Both the position numbers and the translations under genes were made by a program. From JBDSYA01 sp039925865 (GTDB lineage Bacteria > Bacteroidota > Ignavibacteria > Tepidaquicellales > Tepidaquicellaceae): a stretch of DNA of 52,694 bases. The DNA is taken from assembly GCA_039925865.1 (NCBI GenBank), contig JBDSYA010000213.1, forward strand, positions 1 to 52,694, given 5' to 3'. This document shows positions 34,740-43,108 of the stretch, one piece after another. Each line of letters opens with the position of its first letter. Position 1 is the stretch's first letter. A model generated the notes under the pieces. The model ran no database searches. It was not told where the DNA came from and was given only the letters and a program-made list of their open reading frames with translations.

Positions 34740-34796
34740 GCAAAGACAAATTGCAGGAGCTATTCCCGCTACGCTGCTCCAGCAATTTGTCTTCGC
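34740..34796. other. Long hairpin in the right end of the IS
   Basis: A 21-bp stem with 19 paired positions (GCAAAGACAAATTGC.GGAGC against GCTCC.GCAATTTGTCTTCGC) and a 15-base loop containing ATTCCCGCT, identical over 9 bases to the left arm of the target palindrome. It is inside the IS, 11 bases before the right inverted repeat. It may be a transposase site, part of a longer guide RNA, or a captured palindrome. Confidence 0.65.
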
Positions 34797-34807
34797 AGAA
34801 AAATTTT

Positions 34808-34828
34808 GAGACTTGCACTTTAACATAA
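34808..34828 (-). repeat. Right subterminal inverted repeat of the IS
   Basis: GAGACTTGCACTTTAACATAA, whose reverse complement aligns with the left repeat at 33325-33347. It ends one base before the inferred right boundary; the next bases are the GG core and AATGACAAA. Confidence 0.7.
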
Positions 34829-34989
34829 AGGAATGACAAAATGTGTGAAAATGAAATGTTAATTTCTCTCACTACTTTCCACAGTAATTCATATAGACTC
34901 TGTGAAAATATTAATCCCTTTCGATACTATCTATTGTCTCTTACATAAAAGTGTTTACGTCTTTCATTACCGGTTAATCAATTAAAAGG

Positions 34990-35020
34990 TTTGACTTTCA
35001 AATTAATTTACGTATTTTTG
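34990..35020 (+). promoter_or_regulatory. FCB-type promoter of the dcw cluster
   Basis: TTTG at 34990-34993 and TATTTTTG at 35013-35020, separated by 19 bases, fit the Bacteroidetes -33/-7 consensus TTTG...TAnnTTTG. TTGACT at the same place would also serve a sigma-70-like polymerase. The start of transcription should fall near 35026, just before the MraZ operator. Between the IS end at 34831 and this promoter I see nothing else. Confidence 0.6.
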
Positions 35021-35028
35021 TATGCAAG

Positions 35029-35053
35029 TGGGGAAAAGTGGAGAGAAGTGGGG
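35029..35053 (+). promoter_or_regulatory. MraZ operator (three TGGNG repeats)
   Basis: TGGGG (35029), TGGAG (35039) and TGGGG (35049) repeat at exactly 10-bp spacing with 5-base spacers AAAAG and AGAAG. MraZ of E. coli and Mycoplasma binds such TGGGN direct repeats upstream of its own gene. Located just after the predicted start of transcription, it implies autorepression of the cluster. Confidence 0.8.
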
Positions 35054-35126
35054 AATCTTATAATTCTATTATACTACTCTCAAAAGTATGGTAATATTTC
35101 TATAAAGAAGAATTAAATCATCGTAT

Positions 35127-35573
35127 ATGTTTCAGGGCCACTCAATTTGTAATTTAGATACTAAGTCACGTCTGATACTGCCGGCAAAGTTTAGAAAATA
35201 TATGAAACCTGAAGCTGATAATAAACTGATTTTAACAAGAGGCATGGATGAGTGCCTTCTTGTTTATCCGCAAGACGAGTGGGAAAAAGTAAAAGTAGGA
35301 TTAACAAGATACAATCAATTCAATGCGGAGCAGAGATTTTTCATAAGAGAATTTTTAAATTATGTGAATGAATGCGAACTGGATTCGCAGAACAGAATTG
35401 TTATACCACCCCAACTTATGCAATTCGCAAAATTTAATAAAGAGGTTGTTGTAATCGGTCTATTAGATAAAATGGAAATTTGGAATCCGCAGATAAAAGC
35501 AAAGTATGATAAATCAATGTCAAAATCTTTTGAGGATATAGCCGAGAAAGTTTCTGAGATCATCAACTCATAA
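35127..35573 (+). CDS. mraZ: MraZ transcriptional regulator
   Basis: A 148-residue protein of two SpoVT/AbrB-like halves: GHSICNLDTKSRLILPAKFRKYM near the N-terminus and NECELDSQNRIVIPPQLMQFA in the second half, the family's D-x-x-x-R-[IL]-x-[IL]-P signatures. MraZ is a DNA-binding repressor of the dcw genes and its putative operator lies just upstream. The first gene of the cluster, followed by rsmH after 38 bp. Confidence 0.95.
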   Translation: MFQGHSICNLDTKSRLILPAKFRKYMKPEADNKLILTRGMDECLLVYPQDEWEKVKVGLTRYNQFNAEQRFFIREFLNYVNECELDSQNRIVIPPQLMQFAKFNKEVVVIGLLDKMEIWNPQIKAKYDKSMSKSFEDIAEKVSEIINS

Positions 35574-35611
35574 ACAATTGATGATATGGACGAAATCGGA
35601 ATTTATAAATA

Positions 35612-36559
35612 ATGACAGAAAGTTTTCACATACCAGTTCTTTCTCATGAAGCTGTAAAATTTCTTATCAACGAAGAGCTACCCGAACAAATTTTAGTTGA
35701 CGGGACGCTTGGCGGCGGAGGATATACTAAACTGATATGTGAAAAAACAGGCGATTCAGATAAAATTATTTCAATTGATAAAGATCTCAATGCTCTTGAA
35801 TATGCAGGCAGGGAATTAATTGACTGTAAAGAAAAGCTGATGCTTGTCAATGGTAATTTCGGAGAATTGAAAAACATTTTATATGAAAAGAATATAAAGC
35901 AAATATCAGGTTTAGTACTTGATCTGGGACTGTCATCCTTTCAACTGGAGTCTGAAGAAGGATTTAGTTTTATGAGAAATACCCGTCTTGACATGAGAGC
36001 ATTTAAGAATGACGATATAAAAGCTTCAGATATTCTGAACGAATACAGACGCAGTGAGCTTACCGAACTTTTTGAAACTTTTGGTGAGATAGGAAACGCT
36101 GAGAGACTGGCCAAAGCAATTATTGAAAAAAGAAGAATAAAAAAGATAGAAACCACCTTTGATCTTGTAGAAATAGTAAAAAGTGAATACAGTATAAATC
36201 AAAAAAACTCAATAGATTTTTTAGCGAAGATATTTCAGGCATTGAGAATAAAAGTCAATAAAGAACTTGATAATTTAGAGAAGGTTTTGAGTGATTCTTT
36301 GGAATTACTGGTTAAGGGCGGAAGGATAGTTGTTGTTTCGTATCATTCTCTTGAAGACCGGATTGTAAAAAACTTTTTTAAAGAAGGAACCAGGAAGTTG
36401 ATAAAAACAGACAACCCGTTTTTTGATGATGAGGTCGAACCCAAATTAAAATTGCTTACAAAAAAAGCTTTTATACCGACTAAAAATGAGATAAAAAATA
36501 ATCCAAGATCCAGAAGCGCAAAGCTACGAGCAGCTGAATATCTTATTAAAAATATCTGA
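35612..36559 (+). CDS. rsmH: 16S rRNA (cytosine1402-N4)-methyltransferase RsmH
   Basis: A 315-residue protein. It starts FHIPVLSHEAVKFL, then VDGTLGGGGYTKLI (SAM motif I), LVLDLGLSSFQLE and GFSFMRNTRLDMR, SIDFLAKIFQALRIKVNKEL and VVSYHSLEDRIVKNFF, all RsmH hallmarks. It methylates N4 of C1402 in the 16S rRNA decoding centre. Always next to mraZ in the dcw cluster. Length is normal. Confidence 0.96.
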   Translation: MTESFHIPVLSHEAVKFLINEELPEQILVDGTLGGGGYTKLICEKTGDSDKIISIDKDLNALEYAGRELIDCKEKLMLVNGNFGELKNILYEKNIKQISGLVLDLGLSSFQLESEEGFSFMRNTRLDMRAFKNDDIKASDILNEYRRSELTELFETFGEIGNAERLAKAIIEKRRIKKIETTFDLVEIVKSEYSINQKNSIDFLAKIFQALRIKVNKELDNLEKVLSDSLELLVKGGRIVVVSYHSLEDRIVKNFFKEGTRKLIKTDNPFFDDEVEPKLKLLTKKAFIPTKNEIKNNPRSRSAKLRAAEYLIKNI

Positions 36560-36598
36560 AATAATATTAAGCGAAATGATCTTATCCCGGAAAAATTT

Positions 36599-36916
36599 AT
36601 GAAAAAAAATAATTCAGGTAAAAACAAGATCTCAATATTTTATTTTTTAATTTTTCTGATACTCACTTCAGTCATACTTGTGATTTATATAAATAACATT
36701 ATTTATGTAAATCAGCTCGCTGTCAGTAATAACGAACTCAAAGAAAAGATAAAGCTATATATACAAACAAACGATTTGCTGAGAACTGAAACGGAAAAAC
36801 TGAGCAGCTTTGAGAGGATCAGAACTATAGCAGGGGACAAATTTAATCTGTCATTCAAAGAGAATTCGGTAGATGAAAACAACACAATAATTATCAAAAA
36901 ATCGCAATTGAAATAA
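36599..36916 (+). CDS. ftsL: FtsL-like division protein
   Basis: A 105-residue bitopic protein. A basic N-terminus (KKNNSGKNK) precedes one membrane helix at about residues 13-34 (FYFLIFLILTSVILVIYINN), then a periplasmic coiled coil (NNELKEKIKLYIQTNDLLRTETEKLSSFERI). Sequence conservation is weak, but topology, size and position between rsmH and ftsI are those of FtsL, which joins FtsQ and FtsB to activate FtsWI. Confidence 0.8.
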   Translation: MKKNNSGKNKISIFYFLIFLILTSVILVIYINNIIYVNQLAVSNNELKEKIKLYIQTNDLLRTETEKLSSFERIRTIAGDKFNLSFKENSVDENNTIIIKKSQLK

Positions 36917-36926
36917 ACTTTACATT

Positions 36927-39125
36927 TTGCAGTTCAAAACATACAAAAATCCCGGCAAGCAAATAATACAAAGAAGAAAGATAAACTTTTTTTTTCTGGC
37001 ATTGTTCGCCTGTTTTATACTAATTCTTTTAAAACTTATCAACGTACAGATAATTGAATCTGAGAAATACAAAATAGCGGCACGCAAACAATACGAAAAT
37101 AAAGTACAACTCAAACCTTACCGCGGACTTATCTATGACAGGAATATGAATCTACTTGTCTCCAACACCTATGAATATTCATTTGCAGCTGATCCGAATA
37201 TGGTAGAAAAACCCGAATTGATCGCCGAAATATTTTCAAAAACTTTTGGAAAAAATAAAGAAGACTATTTATCAAAACTCACTTCGCAAAACACATCTTT
37301 TGTATATCTTGAAAGAAAAATTGATATTTCTAAGGCTAATGGACTTGATACACTGAATATAAACGGACTGATTGTAATAAAAGAACCGAAAAGAATTTAT
37401 AATTACGGCAGCATGGCTTCCCACATATTGGGATTTACCAATGTTGAAAATAAGGGGCAGTCAGGAATAGAATTTTCCATGGAGAAGAGCCTTCAGGGTA
37501 AAGAAGGTTTTGTAATTATGCAGAGAGATGGAAGAGGAAATAACAGACCGTCTTTAGAATTTCCAAAACAAGATCCTGAACATGGCAATAATATAGTATT
37601 AACTCTTGATATAAATATCCAAAGATTTGTCGAAGAAGAAATGCTGAAAGGTGTAAAAGAATTTAATGCAGATCATGCTAAAGTAATTGTAATGTCGGTT
37701 AAGACCGGAGAAATTTTAGGGATGTCGTCCTATCCCACATTTGATCCGAATAATATTTCCCTTAGTGATACAGCTGCGATGAAAAACTCGGCGATATCAG
37801 ATGTATATGAACCGGGATCAACATTCAAAATAATTACCGCTGCTGCAACTCTTGAAGAGAAGCTTGAAGATCAAAATTCTATTATTGCCACAGAAAGTGC
37901 AAATGAAATTAAAGGGGCAAATATTACAGATGTTCACGGAGCTTCAAGCATGACCTTTCAGGAAATAATTGAACAATCCAGTAATGTTGGTTTCAGCAAG
38001 ATATCTTTAAAACTTGGTGCAGAGAGGTTTTATAAATATGCGCGGGATTTCGGTTTTGGAATTTATAACGGCATCGAATTGCCGGGTGAGAACAGAGGTG
38101 TACTGAAAAGGCCAATAGATTTTTCTTCAATATCATTACCATACATGTCGATTGGATATGAAGTTTTGGTAAACGCGATGCAGATCGCAAATGCCTATGC
38201 AGCCATTGCTAATAATGGTTTGATGATGAAATCATATATTGTAAAAAAAGAATTTGGAACAAATAATAATACAATTTTTGAATCACAGCCAACTCCAATA
38301 AGGCAAGTTGTTTCTGTGAATACTGCAAAGACGCTTACATCATTACTGGTGGGAGTAGTTGAAAGAGGAACGGGCGTGGATGCGAAAACTGAAGGTGTCA
38401 AAATTGCCGGCAAGACGGGGACAGCTCAAAGATTAGTTAATGGAAAATATTCCAGTAATTCACATAACGCTTCATTTGTAGGATATTTTCCTGCTGACAA
38501 TCCGCAAATTTTGATCGCAGTAATCTTAGATAATCCAAAGTCCGGTCAATATTACGGCGGTAAAGTTGCAGCCCCGATCTTCCAAAGAATTGCAGCGAGA
38601 ATAATTGGATTCAGCGGCATCTCGGATATTTCTACAAAAGATTTTGTGAATGTAAATTATAAAGAAGATAAAAATACCATAAATACATTAACGGGATCAA
38701 ACGAACAAAAAATTTTAATTCCCAATCTGATAAATCTACGTCTTGAAGATGCAAAGGAAATTTTAACAGAAAGCAATATCAATTTTGAAGTGATAGATAA
38801 TGAAATAATAAATAATACAGAGGGACAGAAAAATAATAAAAGCGTCATATATGTAGAATCTCAATTGCCGATGCCAAATGAAAGTATATCTTATAATGAA
38901 TGCAAAGTAAAGCTTGTAGTGAAAAATACTAATGTCATCTCAGACAGATTAATAACTGTTCCCGATGTAACAAATCTCAGCATAAGAAAAGCTATGAACA
39001 TTCTTTTGTCAGAAGGTTTTGATGTGTCACTTAATGGCGGCGGCAAAGTGGCCGGACAATCGCCGCAGCAAGGAACGATGCAGCTTCCGGGCTCTAAAAT
39101 AATTTTGTTTGGAAAAAATCAATGA
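36927..39125 (+). CDS. ftsI: FtsI-like penicillin-binding protein with two PASTA domains
   Basis: A 732-residue septal transpeptidase. It has one N-terminal membrane helix (FFFLALFACFILILLKL) and the PBP dimerisation domain (PYRGLIYDRN). Active-site Ser is in STFK near residue 298, SSN near 351 and KTGTAQ near 496. After the transpeptidase come two PASTA domains, at about 595-665 and 675-732. PASTA on FtsI is less usual than on Gram-positive PBPs but occurs in the FCB group. Start is TTG at 36927; no ATG fits upstream of the membrane helix. Overlaps murE by 4 bp. Confidence 0.94.
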   Translation: MQFKTYKNPGKQIIQRRKINFFFLALFACFILILLKLINVQIIESEKYKIAARKQYENKVQLKPYRGLIYDRNMNLLVSNTYEYSFAADPNMVEKPELIAEIFSKTFGKNKEDYLSKLTSQNTSFVYLERKIDISKANGLDTLNINGLIVIKEPKRIYNYGSMASHILGFTNVENKGQSGIEFSMEKSLQGKEGFVIMQRDGRGNNRPSLEFPKQDPEHGNNIVLTLDINIQRFVEEEMLKGVKEFNADHAKVIVMSVKTGEILGMSSYPTFDPNNISLSDTAAMKNSAISDVYEPGSTFKIITAAATLEEKLEDQNSIIATESANEIKGANITDVHGASSMTFQEIIEQSSNVGFSKISLKLGAERFYKYARDFGFGIYNGIELPGENRGVLKRPIDFSSISLPYMSIGYEVLVNAMQIANAYAAIANNGLMMKSYIVKKEFGTNNNTIFESQPTPIRQVVSVNTAKTLTSLLVGVVERGTGVDAKTEGVKIAGKTGTAQRLVNGKYSSNSHNASFVGYFPADNPQILIAVILDNPKSGQYYGGKVAAPIFQRIAARIIGFSGISDISTKDFVNVNYKEDKNTINTLTGSNEQKILIPNLINLRLEDAKEILTESNINFEVIDNEIINNTEGQKNNKSVIYVESQLPMPNESISYNECKVKLVVKNTNVISDRLITVPDVTNLSIRKAMNILLSEGFDVSLNGGGKVAGQSPQQGTMQLPGSKIILFGKNQ

Positions 39126-40594
39126 TGAAGTTTTCAGAGATCGCTAAGAAATTCAACATTACTGTAAATCTTGAATCAGAGAATGACTTTGAGGTAAAAG
39201 GACTTTCCTGTAATTCGGAAAATGTAAAGGAAGGGTATATATTTTTTGCGATCAAAGGATTAAAGAATAACGGGAATAAGTTTACAAATGATGCGATCAG
39301 GAACGGTGCAAAAATAATTTTTAGTGAAGAGGATGCAAAAGAATATGTGCCTGTCGGTTTTCATAAGGTTAATCAAATAAGAAAGTTAATGGCTTTGGTA
39401 AGCGGATATTTTTATGGTAATCCTTCCTTAAAACTTAAGCTTATGGGAATAACCGGCACGAATGGCAAGACTACAACAAGCTATCTGATCCGGTCATTTT
39501 TAAAAGATGCAGGATTTAAAACAGGTATTATCGGTACAATAGGTTATGATACCGGAGATGTAAAAATGGATTCGACAATGACAACACCGGATTCAATTGA
39601 AACAAATATGATGTTGGGAGAAATGGTAAATTCAAAAATAGATTTTTGTTTAATGGAAGTATCATCCATAGCATTATCAATGGACAGGGTTTACGGAATG
39701 AATTTTGAGACGGCTGTATTTACAAATTTAACCAGTGAGCATCTTGATTTTCATCATGACATGAGTAATTATTTCGAAGCAAAAAAATTGTTGTTCGACA
39801 GATTAACAAGTTCGGCACACGCAATTTCAAATACTGATGATGAATATGGCAGAATTATATTAAATGATACAAAAGCAAAAAAGTTTTTTTATTCAATGAA
39901 AAATGAAAGCGGTCTTAAAGCATTTAATGAAAGAATAACACTAAGCGGCCTTGAGTTTGAAGTTAAATATAAAGATAAGAGTTATAAGCTTAGTTCAAAT
40001 CTGACAGGAAGATTTAACATTTACAATATTCTGGCATCGGTTTCAGCAGTATTACAATACGACATAGACATGAATTTTCTAAAAGAGTCACTTCAAAACT
40101 TTAAAGAGGTTGACGGAAGATTTAACAGGATAAAATTGCCTAACGGAGCAATTGCTATAATTGATTATTCTCACACATCTGATTCTCTGAAAAATGCGAT
40201 AGAATCTGCCCGGGAAATAGTTAGCGGAGAGCAACAGGGAAAAGTAATTACAATATTCGGATGCGGAGGCAATAAAGACAGGACTAAAAGACCTGTTATG
40301 GGAAATTATGCAACTGAACTATCCGATCATTCAATAATAACTTCAGACAATCCCAGATATGAAAATCCTATGGAAATAATAAAAGAAATACTGACCGGAG
40401 TGAATACTAAGAATAACTATGAAGTTATCGAGAACCGTGAAGAGGCAATCAGCAGAGGAATTGAGATTGCAAGATCCGGTGATATAGTTTTGATCTGCGG
40501 AAAAGGTCACGAAACTTACCAAGACATCGGCGGAGTAAAAAGTCACTTTGATGACAAAGAAATTGTAGCCAAGTATTTATCTTTAGCAAAATAG
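39122..40594 (+). CDS. murE: UDP-MurNAc-L-Ala-D-Glu:meso-DAP ligase MurE
   Basis: A 490-residue Mur ligase. The P-loop is TGTNGKTTTS at residues 111-120. TTPDSIE, SSIALSMDRVYGM and FTNLTSEHLDFHHDM are conserved, and the C-terminal domain has DNPR in ITSDNPRYENPMEII near residue 409. DNPR is the mark of meso-diaminopimelate specificity, so the peptidoglycan is DAP-type. Overlaps ftsI by 4 bp (ATGA) and is followed by murF after 1 base. Confidence 0.95.
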   Translation: MMKFSEIAKKFNITVNLESENDFEVKGLSCNSENVKEGYIFFAIKGLKNNGNKFTNDAIRNGAKIIFSEEDAKEYVPVGFHKVNQIRKLMALVSGYFYGNPSLKLKLMGITGTNGKTTTSYLIRSFLKDAGFKTGIIGTIGYDTGDVKMDSTMTTPDSIETNMMLGEMVNSKIDFCLMEVSSIALSMDRVYGMNFETAVFTNLTSEHLDFHHDMSNYFEAKKLLFDRLTSSAHAISNTDDEYGRIILNDTKAKKFFYSMKNESGLKAFNERITLSGLEFEVKYKDKSYKLSSNLTGRFNIYNILASVSAVLQYDIDMNFLKESLQNFKEVDGRFNRIKLPNGAIAIIDYSHTSDSLKNAIESAREIVSGEQQGKVITIFGCGGNKDRTKRPVMGNYATELSDHSIITSDNPRYENPMEIIKEILTGVNTKNNYEVIENREEAISRGIEIARSGDIVLICGKGHETYQDIGGVKSHFDDKEIVAKYLSLAK

Positions 40595-40595
40595 A

Positions 40596-41987
40596 ATGCT
40601 GAGAATAGAAGATCTGCTGAAGGTAACGCATAATGATAATCTGAACATTGATAAATTAAAGACAAGGAAGTTTAAAGGTGTTTCAATAGATTCAAGAGCA
40701 ATAAAGAAAAATGAAATTTTTTTTGCGATCAAAGGTGATAAAACAGACGGCCATAAATTTATCAGAGATGTTTTTGAGAAAGGTGTTGAGGCGGCAGTTG
40801 TAAACAGATCATGGTACAGTAAAAACAAAAATAAATATCCGGATAAGGCGTTCATAACAGTAGATGATACAACCTCAGCACTTGGGGAATTTGCAAAGAT
40901 CCATAAGAAAAATTTCAATTTACCCGTTTTGTGCATTGCGGGCAGCAACGGCAAAACAACTACTAAAGATCTGATAGCAACTGTTCTTTCGCAGAAATTT
41001 AATGTGTTAAAGACCGAAGGCAATTTTAATAATCACATAGGCCTGCCTCTGACGTTACTCAGATTAAATTCGAAACATAATTTTTGTGTGCTTGAAGCGG
41101 GCTGCAATCATTTTGGAGAATTAAAATATTTATGCGGGATAGCCGAACCGGATTTTGGATTGGTGACAAATATTGGTAAAGAGCACCTGGAGTTTTTTAA
41201 AGATCTGAATGGTGTTGCAAAGGCAGAATTTGAATTGTTTGATTATCTCATTAAGAAAGAAAAAACAAAATTGTTTTTAAACCTAGATGATAAATTCATC
41301 ATTAAATATTCAGGGAGAGTTAAGAATGAAAAGAAATTTACTTATTCTTACAAACATAATCCGGATGTCAAAGGAAGATTTAAGGATTATAATAAGGATT
41401 TTGAACCCAATATTGAAATTGAATATAAAAAAGAAAAATTCGAAACGAGTATAGCAACATTTGGCAAACATTCTGTTTACAACGGTTTGGCAGCAGCAGC
41501 AACCGGTTTGTATTTTGGAATTGGTAAAAACAAAATAAAAAAAGCATTAAAGAATTTTTCACAATCTTCTTCAAAAAGAATGGAAGTTCTGAAAACAAAC
41601 GGGATGACAATAATAAATGATACATATAACAGTAATCCTGAATCGGTAATGATGGGGATTGAAACAATGATGGAGTTTGATACAAAAGGAAGAAAGTTTG
41701 CGGTTCTGGCTGACATGCTTGAGCTTGGAAAAAGCAGTAAGCGTGAACATTCTGACATAGGCAAATTTGCAGAAAGAAGGGGCGTAAAAAATTTGTATAC
41801 ATTTGGAGTGGAATCATATCATACTTTTTATAATGCCAGAAAAGTAAAGAACAATTTGCATTTCGAAAGTAAGCAAAATATGATTGAGTTTTTAAGAAAG
41901 AATATTGATAAGGGAGATCTTATCTATGTCAAAGGTTCGCGCGGAATGAAGATGGAAGAAGTAGTCAACGCATTAAGAAAACTTTAA
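40596..41987 (+). CDS. murF: UDP-MurNAc-tripeptide-D-Ala-D-Ala ligase MurF
   Basis: A 463-residue Mur ligase. The P-loop AGSNGKTTTKDL is near residue 115. FNNHIGLPLTLLRL and CVLEAGCNHFGELKYL and later INDTYNSNPESVMMGIE are MurF signatures; VKGSRGMKMEEV closes the protein. It adds D-Ala-D-Ala to the UDP-MurNAc-tripeptide. Starts one base after the murE stop and ends 6 bp before mraY. Confidence 0.95.
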   Translation: MLRIEDLLKVTHNDNLNIDKLKTRKFKGVSIDSRAIKKNEIFFAIKGDKTDGHKFIRDVFEKGVEAAVVNRSWYSKNKNKYPDKAFITVDDTTSALGEFAKIHKKNFNLPVLCIAGSNGKTTTKDLIATVLSQKFNVLKTEGNFNNHIGLPLTLLRLNSKHNFCVLEAGCNHFGELKYLCGIAEPDFGLVTNIGKEHLEFFKDLNGVAKAEFELFDYLIKKEKTKLFLNLDDKFIIKYSGRVKNEKKFTYSYKHNPDVKGRFKDYNKDFEPNIEIEYKKEKFETSIATFGKHSVYNGLAAAATGLYFGIGKNKIKKALKNFSQSSSKRMEVLKTNGMTIINDTYNSNPESVMMGIETMMEFDTKGRKFAVLADMLELGKSSKREHSDIGKFAERRGVKNLYTFGVESYHTFYNARKVKNNLHFESKQNMIEFLRKNIDKGDLIYVKGSRGMKMEEVVNALRKL

Positions 41988-41993
41988 AACTTT

Positions 41994-43103
41994 ATGCTAT
42001 ATAAACTGGCTGAATATATTAATATGAAATACAATCCTCCGGGATTTGACATATTCAGGTTTATTACATTCAGATCGGCACTTGCCGCAATGACAGCATT
42101 ATTGATAAGTTTTATATTGGGTCCGAAAATAATCCGTTATTTAAAAAAGAAACAGATCGGTGAAGCAAGAAAGGAAGACGGTCCAAAGTTTCACTGGTCA
42201 AAAGCAGGAACACCAACGATGGGAGGCATTATAATCCTTGTGTCGGTACTGATACCTGTTTTGTTTTGGGGTGATCTAAGCAATGTTTATGTATTAATAA
42301 TTTTATTTGTAACAATAACTCTGGGGATTGTAGGATTTGTAGACGACTATCTTAAGGTTATAAAAAAATATAAGAAAGGTCTTGCAGAACGTTATAAACT
42401 GGTAGGACAAATATTTACCGGGCTTGCTGTAGGCTGCGCAATTTATTTTCTGCCATCATTTGACGGAATACATTCTATCACTACAATACCTTTTCTGAAA
42501 AGCTATGAATTTGATTTCTCATATTTTTATATACCAATAATTGTATTTATAATTACCGCGACGTCTAATGCTGTAAATTTTACAGACGGGCTTGACGGGC
42601 TTGCAGCTGGGACTGTAGGCATTGTTGCCCTGACTTTGGGTATAATCGCATATGTATCGGGAAATATTGAAACTTCCAAATATCTTAACATAATTTATCT
42701 TAAAGGCAACGGCGAGCTTGCCATATACTGCGCAGCATTAGTAGGAGCGGCTTTAGGTTTCATATGGTATAATTCTTATCCCGCCCAGGTATTTATGGGA
42801 GATACAGGATCACTTGCACTTGGTGGCGCTGTTGGAACATTATGCATATTAGTTAAAAAAGAATTTATGCTTCCGATACTCGGCGGAATATTTTTTGCTG
42901 AGGCTTTATCTGTAGTGCTTCAAAGATATTATTTTAAATTTACAAGGCTTAGATACGGGGAGGGCAAAAGAATTTTCAGAATGGCTCCTATCCACCATCA
43001 CTTTGAAATGCTTGGGATTCCCGAACCCAAAATAGTTATCAGATTTTATATAATTGCCATAATATTAGCTATCATAACTTTAGCTTCACTGAAGATCAGA
43101 TAA
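41994..43103 (+). CDS. mraY: Phospho-MurNAc-pentapeptide transferase MraY
   Basis: A 369-residue integral membrane enzyme with about ten helices. It has KAGTPTMGGI, FVDDYLKVIKK (conserved DDxxK), NAVNFTDGLDGLAAG and the cytoplasmic HHHFEMLG motif, all diagnostic. It makes lipid I by moving phospho-MurNAc-pentapeptide to undecaprenyl phosphate. Between murF and murD, with 5-6 bp gaps. Confidence 0.97.
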   Translation: MLYKLAEYINMKYNPPGFDIFRFITFRSALAAMTALLISFILGPKIIRYLKKKQIGEARKEDGPKFHWSKAGTPTMGGIIILVSVLIPVLFWGDLSNVYVLIILFVTITLGIVGFVDDYLKVIKKYKKGLAERYKLVGQIFTGLAVGCAIYFLPSFDGIHSITTIPFLKSYEFDFSYFYIPIIVFIITATSNAVNFTDGLDGLAAGTVGIVALTLGIIAYVSGNIETSKYLNIIYLKGNGELAIYCAALVGAALGFIWYNSYPAQVFMGDTGSLALGGAVGTLCILVKKEFMLPILGGIFFAEALSVVLQRYYFKFTRLRYGEGKRIFRMAPIHHHFEMLGIPEPKIVIRFYIIAIILAIITLASLKIR

Positions 43104-43108
43104 CTGAA

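Larger units (their letters stand above)
33323..34829 (+). mobile_element. IS110/IS1111-type insertion sequence
   Basis: About 1.5 kb. Ends were chosen from subterminal inverted repeats (33325-33347 and 34808-34828), a repeated GG at each junction, and restoration of a palindrome when the element plus one GG is removed. It contains a DEDD transposase (33414-34484), a 90-bp left end, and a long 345-bp noncoding right end with two structured segments. The long region on the 3' side and the subterminal repeats fit the IS1111 group. No target duplication beyond GG is visible, as expected for the family. The inferred boundaries could be off by one or two bases. Confidence 0.8.
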
